A stretch of 64,000 nucleotides of DNA from Pseudomonadales bacterium (GCA_024234815.1 JACKNO010000001.1:434001-498000); one strand, 5' to 3'; counted from the stretch's first letter, positions 43,739 to 54,198 are shown. Notes: generated from the letters alone by a model not told the origin. Numbers and translations: made by a program.

Positions 43739-45224
43739 TCGGTTTGAGTTTGGCGGGGGGCGCAGGCTGCTCCGCCACACTCTCCCGTAGCGTCCCGCCG
43801 TTTTCGGTGCGGCCCGTCGTGTCCAGACGATCATTCTCTATATCCGCATGGATAGGCTCCAGCGCGGCCATCTCTTTGTTCGCCCTGGTTGAAAGTTGCT
43901 GGAAGCGTTCGACCTTGCCATACAGACCCTGCTGACCCGCCAGGCCTCGCACCGTATCATTGAAGTGGTTGTTGGCCGCCTTCAGGGTATTCCCCAGTTT
44001 GTAGAGTCGCTCGGCCACCAGGCAGACCTGGTTGTAGATGTCCCCTGCCCTGCTGCTGATTTCCCGCGCCTCCTTATTGCTCTGCTCTATCATCCACAGG
44101 TTCGCGACGGTTCTCAGTATCGGCATCAAAGTGGTGTGTGACACCATGATGACACCCTTTTTGTAGCCGTAGTTGAACAGGTCCCGATTGTGCTTCATCG
44201 CCTCAATATAGGCGGGCTCCACCGGCATGAACATCAGGACAAAGTCGGGGCTGCTGATCCCGGGCAGGTTGACGTAGTCCTTGGATGCAAGGTCGTCTAT
44301 GTGGCTGCGCACCGCCATGGCGTGTGCATTCAGTGCCAGGGCTCTGTCCGCTTCGGTTTCGGCAGAGATGGCCCGGTCGTAGTCCACCAGGGAAACCTTG
44401 CTGTCGATAATGAGGTTCTTGCCTTCCGGCAGACGGATCACAAAATCCGGCAAGCTGCGTCTGCCCTGCTCATCCCTGAAGGTGGCCTGCGCCTCATAGT
44501 GTTCTCCGGCCTGGAGCCCCGCCAGTTCCAGGGTGCGTTGCAGCTGGGCTTCGCCCCAGTTACCGGCGGTTTTCTTGTCGCCCTTGAGGGCGCTGGTCAG
44601 GTTGCTGGCCTGGCTGTTCATTTCCAGGCCAACCTCCAGCACTTTCTGGATTTCCTTCTCCAGGGCGGTGTTGCCGCGCAGCGATTCGGAATGCACCTCG
44701 TTGATGCGGCTCTGGAAACCGGATATCTGCTCGCGAAAGGGTTGCAACAGCGCCTCCAGTGATTCGCGACTGGTGGTGGTGAAACTTTTGCCCTTGTCCT
44801 CGAAGATCCTGTTGGCAAGGTTCTCGAATTCCCGCTTCAGGTTGTCGCGGGCTTCATTGAGAAGTTTCACCTGCTCTGTGTGCCGGTCCTGGCGTTCGCG
44901 GTGCTCGGTTTCCAGGCGGGTATGATCGTTGCGCAGGGTATTGAATTTACCGGTTGCCTCGGCCAGCCGCTCGGCGACGGCCCGGGCCTGGGAGAGCGCC
45001 TCGCGCAGCTGGCCACGGTTCTGTTCGAGCTCAACCGACAGGCCCCGGATGTGGCTCCGGGCTTCCGCCAACTCTGCCTTGAGCCCGTCGTTGATCGCGG
45101 TGAGTTCGCCGCGCAGGCGGTCGCTGACGAAGTGGCCGCGCACGAGTCCCACGATGAGGCCAATGGCGATGCAGCCGCCGGCCGCTATGCCAGCGGCGAT
45201 GAGCAGGTTGGTATCCAGTTCCAT
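43731..45224 (-). CDS. rmuC: DNA recombination protein RmuC
   Basis: RmuC limits inversions at short inverted repeats in E. coli. The 497-residue protein has an N-terminal membrane helix (LLIAAGIAAGGCIAIGLIVGLV), a coiled coil to about 170, and the nuclease-fold RmuC domain with GNWGEAQLQRTLE, PDFVIRLPEGKNLIIDSKVSL and SPDFVLMFMPVEPAY. Length is typical. Its 3' end overlaps the DUF1161 gene in convergent orientation. Confidence 0.95.
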   Translation of the reverse strand: MELDTNLLIAAGIAAGGCIAIGLIVGLVRGHFVSDRLRGELTAINDGLKAELAEARSHIRGLSVELEQNRGQLREALSQARAVAERLAEATGKFNTLRNDHTRLETEHRERQDRHTEQVKLLNEARDNLKREFENLANRIFEDKGKSFTTTSRESLEALLQPFREQISGFQSRINEVHSESLRGNTALEKEIQKVLEVGLEMNSQASNLTSALKGDKKTAGNWGEAQLQRTLELAGLQAGEHYEAQATFRDEQGRRSLPDFVIRLPEGKNLIIDSKVSLVDYDRAISAETEADRALALNAHAMAVRSHIDDLASKDYVNLPGISSPDFVLMFMPVEPAYIEAMKHNRDLFNYGYKKGVIMVSHTTLMPILRTVANLWMIEQSNKEAREISSRAGDIYNQVCLVAERLYKLGNTLKAANNHFNDTVRGLAGQQGLYGKVERFQQLSTRANKEMAALEPIHADIENDRLDTTGRTENGGTLRESVAEQPAPPAKLKPIS

Positions 45225-45301
45225 GTGTCCATCCGGTTAACCCGCCGCCAGTGTAAAACAAACGGCGCGGGATATGACGGCGTAATGCCCGGGGTGCAGC
45301 G

Positions 45302-45883
45302 CTACCTGTCGTCTTTTGAGACGGGTTGCTGCCGCAGGATTTCCCTTGCGGCGGCGGCGAGGTTGTCAAAAACGGGTACCTGTTCGCCGGCGGGAATACC
45401 CGCGGCGCCCGCTTGCAGCGCCTTCAGCGTCTCGGTGCCCTTGCCGGTTTTCACCAGCATCGGTCTGCAGCCATAAGCCACCGCGGTTTGCAGGTCCTTC
45501 AGGCTGTCTCCGACCAGAATGGCTCCCCTGGGTGACTGCGCCAGTTCCGTCTCGATGGCGGCCAACATGCCCGTGGCCGGTTTGCGGCACTCGCACCCCG
45601 CCTCCGGCAGGTGCGGACAGTAGAATATGCCCGCCACCTGGCCGTTCGCCTCCTCGACCTGCCGGCACAATTCGGCGTGAATCGCCTCCAGCTCGTCGAT
45701 CCCGAAATAGCCCCGGGCGAGGCCGGATTGGTTGGTGGCGATGGCGATGGTGTAGCCCGCTCTGGACAGCGCGGCTATAGCCTCGATGCTGCCGGCTATG
45801 GGCCGCCAGTCAGCCAGGCTGCGAATGTAGTCGGGCGAGTCCTCGTTGATGACACCGTCGCGGTCGAGGACGATCAGGGGCAC
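45302..45883 (-). CDS. gmhB: D-glycero-beta-D-manno-heptose 1,7-bisphosphate 7-phosphatase
   Basis: GmhB removes the 7-phosphate in ADP-heptose synthesis for the LPS inner core. The 193-residue HAD phosphatase has the catalytic motif DRDGVIN (residues 7-13), the zinc-binding segment CPHLPEAGCECRKP, and GDSLKDLQTA as the acidic motif. It starts three bases after the glyS stop; the glyQ-glyS-gmhB order also occurs in pseudomonads. Confidence 0.94.
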   Translation of the reverse strand: MPLIVLDRDGVINEDSPDYIRSLADWRPIAGSIEAIAALSRAGYTIAIATNQSGLARGYFGIDELEAIHAELCRQVEEANGQVAGIFYCPHLPEAGCECRKPATGMLAAIETELAQSPRGAILVGDSLKDLQTAVAYGCRPMLVKTGKGTETLKALQAGAAGIPAGEQVPVFDNLAAAAREILRQQPVSKDDR

Positions 45884-45886
45884 AGG

Positions 45887-47965
45887 TTATTTGCCGACAA
45901 CCAGCTGGGAAATGTCGGCAACTCGCAGGAACAGGTCGCGTAATGCCTTCAAAAGGTTCAAACGATTCTGGCGCAGCTGGTCGTCGTCGGCATTTACCAT
46001 GACGCCATCGAAAAAGGCGTCCACCGGTTCCTTGAGAACTGCCAGGCAGCTCAGGGCATCCGTGTACTCGCCCTGCTCAAGATGGCGCCCTGCCACTTCG
46101 GCCAGCGATGCCAGCTTCTCAGCAAGTGCCTTCTCCTGTGGCTCGACCAGTAAGCTGGTACTTACTTCACCGAATTGGTGCGAGGCCTCAAGCTTGTCCA
46201 GAATATTCGAGACGCGCTTGTTGGCGGCGGCCAGGGCAGGTGCCTCCGAAAGTGCCGTAAAGGCATGCACTGCATGGACCCGGCGCTGGATATCGAGCGG
46301 CTGGCTGAGTTTGCGAGCGCTGACGGCCTTGAAGACCTCGGCTGGTATAGCCTCTTCCTCGTACCAGGCGCGGAAGCGCTCGATCATGTATTCCAGTGCC
46401 TGGTCGGTGCTGCCCGCCGCGATTACACCCTCGGGATATTGGCTTGCCGCCAGTTGCAGGCAGTCGCGCAGGTCGAGATCCAGTTGCCGCTCCACCATGA
46501 TCCGCAGCACCGCGAGTGAGGCCCGGCGCAGGGCAAAGGGGTCTCTTGAGCCCGTCGGCGGCTGTCCGATACCGAAAATGCCCACCAGTGTATCCAGTCG
46601 GTCGGCCAGGCCCAGTGCACAAGCCGTGAGATTTTCCGGTAGTCGATCGCCGGCGAACTTCGGCCAGTACTGCTGCGCTATCGCGGCGGCAACCTCGGGC
46701 TCCTCGCCGTCGTGCAGCGCGTAATAGTGCCCCGCGATCCCCTGCATATCGGCGAACTCGAGCACCATGTCGGTAAGCAGGTCGGCCTTGCCAAGCCAGG
46801 CGGCGCGCTCGGCCGCCGCCGGTGACGAGCCCATGCGCTCGGCCAGGCCGGCTGCGACACTCATTACGCGGCGGGTTTTGTCCAGCAGGGTGCCGAGCTG
46901 CTGCTGGAACACCACGCTCTCCAGCTTCGGAACCCGGTGATCCAGCGGCACCTTTTTGTCGGTCTCGAAGAAAAACGCGGCATCGCTCAGGCGCGGGCGA
47001 ATCACCCGCTCGTTGCCGGCAATCACCTGGCCGGGATCGCGGCTTTCGATATTTGAAACAGTAATAAAGTTGGGCTTGAGCTTACCGTCCCCGTCCACCA
47101 GGTGAAAATACTTCTGGTGCTCTTTCATGGAGGAGACCAGCGCCTCCGCGGGTACCTCGAGGAACCGGGGCTCGAAAGAACCGGTCAGTGCCACCGGCCA
47201 CTCCACCAGGCCGGTCACTTCATCGAGCAGGTCCTCATCGATGACGGCAACGGCGCCGATGGCGCTGGCCTGCTGCTCCACCTGCTGCCGGATCATTTCC
47301 CGGCGCTGCTCGAAGCTGGCCACTACCCTGGCGTCGGCCAGCATGGCCTCATAGTCCCCGGGGCGCTGAAGGGCAATGCCGCCAGTGCTGTGAAAGCGGT
47401 GGCCGCGTGTGGTGTTGCCCGTTGGCAGGCCCAGAATCTCGCCGTGATCGCAACTGTTGCCCAGCATGGCGACGACCCAGTGCACCGGTCTTACGAACTC
47501 CACCTTGCCCGCCCCCCAGCGCATGCGCTTGGGTATCGGCAATTGCTGGATACTGCCCTGGATTATCTCGTTGAGGCTGGCGCTGGCGCTGGCGCCCTTG
47601 GCGGTACTGCGCAGGCCGAGCCTCTCGCCTTTGGGCGTGTCGAATGTCTCCAATTGTTCCGGCTCAACGCCCTGCTTTTTGGCGAAGCCGACGGCCGCGG
47701 GTGCCCAGTTGCCGGATTTATCGCGGGCGCTGGCCAGCGGAGGACCGAGTACCTCGATGGTCTGGTCCGCCGCCTGTAACTGAACGTCCTCTATAAGAAC
47801 GGCCAGGCGCCGTGGCGTGGCAAACCACTGCACGTCGCCAATCTCCAGCTGGCGTTCCCTCAGCCCCTGGACGATTCCGTCCCGGAATGACAGGCCCAGG
47901 GACTTCAGCGCTTTGGGCGGCAGTTCTTCCGTGCCCAGTTCCACCAGTAGTGTGTCTGTACTCAT
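45887..47965 (-). CDS. glyS: Glycine--tRNA ligase beta subunit
   Basis: GlyS is the large subunit of the bacterial alpha2beta2 glycyl-tRNA synthetase and recognises tRNA-Gly. The 692-residue protein starts with the family pattern LLVELGTEELPPKAL and contains the conserved FITVSNIES and VIRPRLSDAAFFFE. It lies 51 bases after glyQ in one operon with gmhB. Confidence 0.97.
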   Translation of the reverse strand: MSTDTLLVELGTEELPPKALKSLGLSFRDGIVQGLRERQLEIGDVQWFATPRRLAVLIEDVQLQAADQTIEVLGPPLASARDKSGNWAPAAVGFAKKQGVEPEQLETFDTPKGERLGLRSTAKGASASASLNEIIQGSIQQLPIPKRMRWGAGKVEFVRPVHWVVAMLGNSCDHGEILGLPTGNTTRGHRFHSTGGIALQRPGDYEAMLADARVVASFEQRREMIRQQVEQQASAIGAVAVIDEDLLDEVTGLVEWPVALTGSFEPRFLEVPAEALVSSMKEHQKYFHLVDGDGKLKPNFITVSNIESRDPGQVIAGNERVIRPRLSDAAFFFETDKKVPLDHRVPKLESVVFQQQLGTLLDKTRRVMSVAAGLAERMGSSPAAAERAAWLGKADLLTDMVLEFADMQGIAGHYYALHDGEEPEVAAAIAQQYWPKFAGDRLPENLTACALGLADRLDTLVGIFGIGQPPTGSRDPFALRRASLAVLRIMVERQLDLDLRDCLQLAASQYPEGVIAAGSTDQALEYMIERFRAWYEEEAIPAEVFKAVSARKLSQPLDIQRRVHAVHAFTALSEAPALAAANKRVSNILDKLEASHQFGEVSTSLLVEPQEKALAEKLASLAEVAGRHLEQGEYTDALSCLAVLKEPVDAFFDGVMVNADDDQLRQNRLNLLKALRDLFLRVADISQLVVGK

Positions 47966-48016
47966 ATCAGTGTTGTTGTCCGGCTAATTCGCATGGTTTC
48001 AGGGCGTTTGTGTGGC

Positions 48017-48967
48017 TCAGCTTGCCGCCGCCTCCAGGTTGCCCAGCACTTCCCGGCGCAGCGCCTCGGTTGCCAGAGGGAAGCCCAGCTTTGCCCTGGC
48101 GTCGAAGTAGGCCTGGGCCACCGCCCTTGCGAGGGTGCGTACGCGCAGAATAAAGCGCTGGCGTTCGGTCACCGAGATCGCGTGACGTGCATCCAGCAGA
48201 TTGAAGGTGTGGGATGCCTTCATTACCATCTCGTACGCAGGCAGGGGCAGGCCCTTGTCCACCAGGCGCATGGCCTCACCTTCGCAGTGATCGAAAAAGC
48301 TGAACAGGTGCTTCACGTCCGCTTCCTCGAAATTGTAACGGGACATCTCCACTTCGTTCTGGTGGAACACGTCTCCGTAGGTCACTTTGCCCGCCGGACC
48401 ATCGGCCCAAACGAGGTCATAAATGCTGTCCACCCCTTGCAGGTACATGGCGATGCGCTCGATACCGTAGGTGATCTCTCCGGTCACCGGGTAACACTCC
48501 AGTCCACCAGCCTGCTGGAAGTAGGTAAACTGGGTGACCTCCATGCCATTGAGCCAGACCTCCCAACCGAGACCCCAGGCACCCAGCGTGGGCGATTCCC
48601 AGTTGTCTTCCACGAAACGGATATCGTGTATCGACGGGTCAACGCCGAGCGCCGCCAGAGACCGCAGATACAGCTCCTGGAAACTCGCCGGTGACGGTTT
48701 CATGACAACCTGGAACTGGTAATAATGCTGCAGGCGATTGGGGTTGTTCCCATAGCGGCCGTCGGTCGGTCGCCGACTGGGCTGGACGTAGGCGGCATTC
48801 CAGCTCTCGGGGCCCAGTGCGCGCAGGAAGGTGGCGGGATGGAATGTACCTGCGCCCACCTCCATGTCCAGAGGTTGCAGCACTACACAGCCCTGGTCCG
48901 CCCAGAACTGTTGCAGCTTCAGGATAAGTTCCTGAAAAGTTGTTGTCTTTCCTGTTTCTGATGACAC
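48017..48967 (-). CDS. glyQ: Glycine--tRNA ligase alpha subunit
   Basis: GlyQ is the catalytic class II subunit. The 316 residues include FQELILKLQQFWADQGC at the start, EVGAGTFHPATFLRALGPE and YVQPSRRPTDGRYGNNPNR, which bind glycyl-adenylate. Length is slightly above the E. coli protein (303). It heads the glyQ-glyS-gmhB operon. Confidence 0.97.
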   Translation of the reverse strand: MSSETGKTTTFQELILKLQQFWADQGCVVLQPLDMEVGAGTFHPATFLRALGPESWNAAYVQPSRRPTDGRYGNNPNRLQHYYQFQVVMKPSPASFQELYLRSLAALGVDPSIHDIRFVEDNWESPTLGAWGLGWEVWLNGMEVTQFTYFQQAGGLECYPVTGEITYGIERIAMYLQGVDSIYDLVWADGPAGKVTYGDVFHQNEVEMSRYNFEEADVKHLFSFFDHCEGEAMRLVDKGLPLPAYEMVMKASHTFNLLDARHAISVTERQRFILRVRTLARAVAQAYFDARAKLGFPLATEALRREVLGNLEAAAS

Positions 48968-49155
48968 GGTGTCGCCCGATTTGTGGCCGCAAAAAGCCAG
49001 CTATTATACAGTCTCTTTTGGCGGCATAATACGCGCTTTCCCCGAAATTGAATTTCCCCCCTGTTGGCAGGTGGGGTGGCTACGATGCGTAAAAAAGCGC
49101 CTCGCGGCATTGTCCCCGCGCTCTGGTAGCGCAGGCTTGATCTGAAAGGAGCTGC

Positions 49156-49953
49156 ATGTTCTACGGCAAGATTATAGGCGGGCTGATCGGCCTGCTGGTA
49201 GCGGGGGGCATTGGCCTGGTGCTCGGTTTGGCGGTTGGCCATGCCTTTGACCGCGGCCTCGTGTCCACCCTCAAGTCCGGCTCCCCCGGCAACATTGGGC
49301 GTATCAAGGCCAGTTTTTTTGAAACCACTTTCCTCCTGTCCGGGCATCTTGCCAAGGCAGATGGCCGCGTATCGCAACAGGAAATCGAGCACACCGAGCT
49401 GATCTTCCAGCAGATGAACCTCAGTGCCGAACAGCGGACGCTGGCAATAGACCTGTTTCGCAAGGGAGCCGCCAGCGAATTCAGTGTGGAGCCTGTGATC
49501 GCGAGCTTCCTGCGGGTATGCGGGCACCAGCGGCAGCTGCACCAGACACTGCTGCAGTTTCTTGTATCCCTGGCGATGGCCGACCAACGCATAGAGCCCG
49601 GGGAGCAGGCGGCCCTGCGGCAGATCGCGGCCCTGCTGGGCGTAAGTGCGGGCCGGCTGGATCAACTGTTGCGGATGGCCCGGGCCCAGGAGCAGTTCCA
49701 GGGTCATGAGGGTCACACGGCGGCGCCGCCGGGAACCAGCCTCGGGGATGCCTATGCGGCGCTGGGCGTCACCAAAAACGTATCCGACAAGGAGCTAAAG
49801 CAGGCTTACCGCCGGCGCATAAGTGAAAATCACCCCGACAAGCTGATCGCCAGGGGTGTCCCCGAGGACATGATCAAATTGGCGACCGAGCGCTCCCAGG
49901 AAATCCAGGGCGCTTACGACATGATCAGAAAAACCCGCCCGCAAATGCGCTGA
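49156..49953 (+). CDS. djlA: DjlA-like membrane-anchored co-chaperone (TerB + DnaJ)
   Basis: The 265-residue protein has an N-terminal membrane helix with small residues (GKIIGGLIGLLVAGGIGLVL), a TerB-like helical domain (about 55-170, with AKADGRVSQQEIE), and a C-terminal J domain (about 195-265) with the HPD tripeptide in ENHPDKL. This is the exact DjlA layout; DjlA stimulates DnaK ATPase at the inner membrane. It is convergent with trkH, four bases apart. Confidence 0.93.
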   Translation: MFYGKIIGGLIGLLVAGGIGLVLGLAVGHAFDRGLVSTLKSGSPGNIGRIKASFFETTFLLSGHLAKADGRVSQQEIEHTELIFQQMNLSAEQRTLAIDLFRKGAASEFSVEPVIASFLRVCGHQRQLHQTLLQFLVSLAMADQRIEPGEQAALRQIAALLGVSAGRLDQLLRMARAQEQFQGHEGHTAAPPGTSLGDAYAALGVTKNVSDKELKQAYRRRISENHPDKLIARGVPEDMIKLATERSQEIQGAYDMIRKTRPQMR

Positions 49954-49956
49954 CAG

Positions 49957-51405
49957 TTATTTGCGCCAGAATGCCGGCGTGAACAGTACGAGCAGGGTGA
50001 ATATCTCCAGCCGTCCCAGCAACATGCCAATGCACATTATGCCCTTGGCGGTTTCACTGATTGAGCGGAAGTCCCCGGAAACGCCGGCGATGCCCATCCC
50101 CAGGTTATTCAGTGCCGCCGCCACTGCGGAAAACGAGGTGAGGAAGTCCAGCCCCGTGGCCATCATCATCAGCATCAGGACGATGTAAATAGAAGTGTAA
50201 ACCGCGAAAAAACTCCACACTGCGCTGACAATACTCGCCTCTACCCTGCGCCTGCCGACCTTCAGGGGTATGACCGCGCTGGGGTGAACGAGCTGCTTCA
50301 ATTCGCGCACCCCCTGCTTGTAGATCAGCATCAGGCGCATCGCCTTGATGCCGCCCGTGGTAGAGCCGACGCAACCACCCATACAGGAGAAAAAGATTGC
50401 CATGATAGGCAGCATCAGAGGCCATTCGCCGAGGTTTTCCGTTGAATAGCCGGTTGTCGTGATGATGGAGATCACCTGGAACACGCCGTGCAACACGGCC
50501 TCCTGGTGACCGTGAACCTCCTCCCAGACCAGGAAGATGATGGTGGTGGCTATACAGACGCTCACTGCTGCCAGGTAGAAGCGGGTTTCCGAGTCCCTGC
50601 TATAGACGGTGATTGTCTTGCGATGCCACAGCATGTAGTGGAGCCCGAAATTGATTCCGGAGACCAGCATGAAAAAGCTGGCCGCCATCAGTATGTAGTC
50701 GTTCTCGAAAAAACCCAGGCTGGCATCGTGGGTGGAAAAACCGCCCAGGGCAATGGTGGAAAATGAGTGGCAGATGGCGTCGAAAGCAGACATTCCCAGC
50801 ATGTAATAGGTGGTTGCGCAGGCGATGGTGAGCGTCAGGTACACGATGAACAGTACCTTGGCCGTTTCCGTGATCCGCGGAGTCAACTTGCTGTTCTTGG
50901 ACGGCCCCGGCGTTTCGGCCTTGTACAATTGCATACCACCAATACCCAGCATGGGTAAAACGGCCACCGCCACCACGATGATCCCGATTCCCCCCAACCA
51001 CTGCAGCAACTGCCGGTAGAGCAGGATGGAGCGCGGCAATTCGTCGAGGCCGACGATGACGGTGCCGCCCGAGGAGGTGAGACCGGAGATGGACTCAAAG
51101 ATGGCCTCTACCGGGGTCAGGTTCAATGCATCGGACAGGGCAAGCGGCAGCGCCCCGAACAGGCCAAGCACCGTCCAGAAAAGCGAGGTGATCAGAAAGC
51201 CGTCCCTGATCTGTAGCTCGTGACTGGCGTTGCGCACCGGCACCCACATGAGAAGGCCGGAAAAAAAGGTGATACCCAGCGCGGACAGGAACCCCGTGAC
51301 GTCGTGGTCATTTTCCAGCAGAGCGAAAATAAGCGGCGTCAGCATCGTGCTGCTGAAAAGCATCAACAGCAGGCCAAGGATGCGAAAGGAGACTGAAAAA
51401 TGCAT
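49957..51405 (-). CDS. trkH: Trk-type potassium uptake membrane subunit TrkH
   Basis: TrkH is the K+-translocating subunit, 482 residues with about 10-12 membrane segments and the four P-loop repeats of the family (for example SGLTSSGGTVIVGLDELP and FSTIALGGFSTHDAS, then TTTGYSTENLGEW). It starts three bases after the trkA stop, so both subunits come from one transcript. Potassium supply also fits the K+-dependent pyrophosphatase in this window (inference). Confidence 0.96.
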   Translation of the reverse strand: MHFSVSFRILGLLLMLFSSTMLTPLIFALLENDHDVTGFLSALGITFFSGLLMWVPVRNASHELQIRDGFLITSLFWTVLGLFGALPLALSDALNLTPVEAIFESISGLTSSGGTVIVGLDELPRSILLYRQLLQWLGGIGIIVVAVAVLPMLGIGGMQLYKAETPGPSKNSKLTPRITETAKVLFIVYLTLTIACATTYYMLGMSAFDAICHSFSTIALGGFSTHDASLGFFENDYILMAASFFMLVSGINFGLHYMLWHRKTITVYSRDSETRFYLAAVSVCIATTIIFLVWEEVHGHQEAVLHGVFQVISIITTTGYSTENLGEWPLMLPIMAIFFSCMGGCVGSTTGGIKAMRLMLIYKQGVRELKQLVHPSAVIPLKVGRRRVEASIVSAVWSFFAVYTSIYIVLMLMMMATGLDFLTSFSAVAAALNNLGMGIAGVSGDFRSISETAKGIMCIGMLLGRLEIFTLLVLFTPAFWRK

Positions 51406-51408
51406 GGC

Positions 51409-52785
51409 CTAGGAAAAGAACCCGAAGCCCACGGCGAACAGCTTTTCAACGGCCTTGATGGTGCCGCGATCCACCAGGAAGAGGATCACGTGGTCGTCGG
51501 TTTCCACCACGATATGACTGTGTGCTATCAGTACCTTGTCGCCACGCACAATAGCGCCAATGGTGACCCCGTCGGGCAGCTTGATCTCGTCCAGCCGTCT
51601 TCCCACCACTCTCGAAGAGTGAGGGTCGCCGTGAGCTGTAACCTCAATTGCCTCGGCTGCTCCGCGGCGCAGGGAGTGCACATTGCTGATATCACCGCGC
51701 CGCACGTGGGTCAGCAGGCTGCCTATGGTGATCAGCTGGGGTGATATCGCGATATCGATCTCTTCGCCGACCAGGTCCGCGTAGGCCGGGTTGGTGATCA
51801 GCGTAATGACTTTCTTGGCGCCTTTGCGCTTTGCCAGCATCGACATCATGATGTTGGATTCGTCGTTGTTGGTCAGCGCGCAGAAAACATCGGTGCCCTC
51901 GATATTTTCGGCCAGCAGCAGCTGTGGGTCGGTGGCGCTGCCGTTGAGTACCAGGGCGTGCTTGAGCCGCTCTGACAAAACGCGGCAGCGGTCGTAGGAC
52001 TGTTCGATGACCTTCACCTGGTAGAGACCCTCGAGGTTCCATGCCAGGGTGGCCCCGATATTGCCGCCCCCGGCGATCATCACCCGTTTATAGGGTTTAT
52101 CCACCTTGCGCAGTTCCGACATCACCGCCCGGATATTGTCCTTGGCGGCAATAAAGAACACCTCGTCGTCCACCTCCACCACGGTGTCCGCCACCGGGAT
52201 AATCGGGCGATCCTGGCGGAAAATTGCGGCGACCCGGGTATCCACCTTGGGCATGTGCTTGCGAATTTCCTGCAACTCCTGGCCGACGATGGGGCCGTCA
52301 TGGTAGGCCCTCACCGCCACCAGCTGCACCTGGCCATCCGCGAAATCCAGCACCTGCAGCGCACCGGGGTTGGCAATGAGCTGCTGGATGTTTTTGGTTA
52401 CCAGCTGTTCCGGACCGATGATGACATCCACCGGGATATGCTCCCGGGTAAACAGTTTTTCCTGGTAGGCCAGGTACTGTGGCGAACGCACCCTGGAGAT
52501 CTTGGTGGGGGTGCTGAACAGGGTGTGCGCCACCTGGCAGGCCATCATGTTTATTTCGTCGCTGCTGGTGACCGCGACGAGCAGATCGGCGTCTTCGGCG
52601 CCGGCCTTCAGTAACGTGTTGGGATGGGATGCCTCGCCGATGACTGTCCCGATATCCAGCCGATCCTGCAGCAGGCGCAGCTTTTCACCATCGGTGTCTA
52701 CTACGGTGATGTCATTCTGCTCGTTGGCAAGGTGTTCGGCCAGGGTACCGCCGACCTGGCCGGCTCCGAGAATTATTATCTTCAT
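51409..52785 (-). CDS. trkA: Trk potassium uptake regulator TrkA
   Basis: TrkA forms the cytoplasmic gating ring of TrkH. The 458-residue protein contains two RCK units, each with a Rossmann NAD(H)-binding loop: IILGAGQVGGTLAEHL at the N-terminus and MIAGGGNIGATLAWNL near residue 235, each followed by a TrkA-C domain. Length matches the E. coli protein (458). Confidence 0.97.
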   Translation of the reverse strand: MKIIILGAGQVGGTLAEHLANEQNDITVVDTDGEKLRLLQDRLDIGTVIGEASHPNTLLKAGAEDADLLVAVTSSDEINMMACQVAHTLFSTPTKISRVRSPQYLAYQEKLFTREHIPVDVIIGPEQLVTKNIQQLIANPGALQVLDFADGQVQLVAVRAYHDGPIVGQELQEIRKHMPKVDTRVAAIFRQDRPIIPVADTVVEVDDEVFFIAAKDNIRAVMSELRKVDKPYKRVMIAGGGNIGATLAWNLEGLYQVKVIEQSYDRCRVLSERLKHALVLNGSATDPQLLLAENIEGTDVFCALTNNDESNIMMSMLAKRKGAKKVITLITNPAYADLVGEEIDIAISPQLITIGSLLTHVRRGDISNVHSLRRGAAEAIEVTAHGDPHSSRVVGRRLDEIKLPDGVTIGAIVRGDKVLIAHSHIVVETDDHVILFLVDRGTIKAVEKLFAVGFGFFS

Positions 52786-52902
52786 GGCTCAAGGAGCTCA
52801 ATTGGGGTTAACGGACCGGGTTATCCGGGCACATTAAAGAAATAGCCCCGTGATTGTAAGTGGCTGAAAACCGAAATTGTGCACATTGTGAGGGTTCGCG
52901 TG

Positions 52903-54198
52903 TCAGGCCGCCTTGTGCAACATCGAATAAAAAAGGCCGTCGGTCGCCGCTGCGGAAGGTAACAACTGGCGGCCGCAATCAGTGGCAATGCCCCAGGCTT
53001 GCTCCAGCCTCACGATAGATGCATCGGGACACTGGGCGACAAAGCGCCCGATCACGCCGCTATTTTCCTCGGCCAGCAGCGAGCAGGTGGCGTACAGGAG
53101 GGCGCCGCCCGGCTTCAGGGCGGGCCACAGGCCGCGCAGGATTGCGAGCTGCAGCTGTGCCAACTGGTCGATATCTTCGGGGCGTCGCAGCACTTTAACA
53201 TCCGGATGGCGTCGGATGACGCCCGTGGCCGAACATGGCGCATCCACCAGAATGCGATCGAAACTGGCGGCTTCGAGTGCCGGCCCCGGCCGGGTGGCGT
53301 CCACCGCCAGCAGGGTTGCCCGCAGTTGCAGCCGTTGCAGGTTCTGGGTCACTTTCTGCAGCCGGGTCGCATCGACATCCATGGCGACAAGTTCGGCCAA
53401 CTGCGGCTGCAATTCAAGCACATGACAGGCCTTGCCGCCCGGTGCGGCACAGGCGTCGAGAATGCGTTCACCGGGCTGCGCCTGCAGCAACAGTGCCGCC
53501 AGCTGAGCGGCCTCGTCCTGAACGCTGGCCTCGCCGTCTGCAAAGCCGGGTAACTCTTCCACGTCGCGGGGCTTGCCGAGGTAGACCGCCTGTGGCGACA
53601 GCTCCCCCGGGCTTGCCTCAATACCCGCTGCCGCCAGTTTGTCGAGGTAGGCCTGCCGGCTTATTCGAGCGGTATTTATCCGCAGGATCATGGGCGGCTG
53701 CTGGTTGTTGGCCGCGAGGATGTCGCTGGCGGATTCGGGCCACTGCTGCAACAGGGCCTGGTAAAGCCATTCCGGATGGTTCGCGCTGGCGGCGGCGTTC
53801 AGCTTCAGTGCCAGTTCATCCCTTTCTCGCAGGAATCGCCGCAGGACCGCGTTGCACATACCCCGGGCCCATGGCTTTTTCAGGGCGGCAACGGCGCCAA
53901 CAGTGGCTGCGACGGCAGCGTGATCCGGTATGCGGGTACTGTCCAGCTGATAGAGTCCGCACAGCAACAGCCCGACGATGTCGCTGTCCTTGTCTCGCAG
54001 TGGCTTGTTCAGCAGCTGGCTGAGCAAGCTGTGCAGGCGCGGCTCCTCCCGCAGCGTGCCGTAGCACAACTGTTGCAGCAGGGCCCGTTCCCGCTCAGCC
54101 ACCAGGGCGAGTCGAGGCGGCAGCGCCTGGTTGAGGGACTGGCCCGCGAGCACGTCGCCGATCACCCGTGCTGCGGCAGCTCGCGGGTCCAGCGCCAT
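52903..54198 (-). CDS. rsmB: 16S rRNA (cytosine967-C5)-methyltransferase
   Basis: RsmB (Sun/Fmu) methylates C967 of 16S rRNA. The 431-residue protein has an N-terminal NusB-like RNA-binding domain (1-140) and a methyltransferase domain with SAM loop DACAAPGGKACHVLEL and catalytic DAPCSATGVIRRHPD. Its ATG overlaps the fmt stop (TGATG), so def-fmt-rsmB are translationally linked. Confidence 0.96.
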   Translation of the reverse strand: MALDPRAAAARVIGDVLAGQSLNQALPPRLALVAERERALLQQLCYGTLREEPRLHSLLSQLLNKPLRDKDSDIVGLLLCGLYQLDSTRIPDHAAVAATVGAVAALKKPWARGMCNAVLRRFLRERDELALKLNAAASANHPEWLYQALLQQWPESASDILAANNQQPPMILRINTARISRQAYLDKLAAAGIEASPGELSPQAVYLGKPRDVEELPGFADGEASVQDEAAQLAALLLQAQPGERILDACAAPGGKACHVLELQPQLAELVAMDVDATRLQKVTQNLQRLQLRATLLAVDATRPGPALEAASFDRILVDAPCSATGVIRRHPDVKVLRRPEDIDQLAQLQLAILRGLWPALKPGGALLYATCSLLAEENSGVIGRFVAQCPDASIVRLEQAWGIATDCGRQLLPSAAATDGLFYSMLHKAA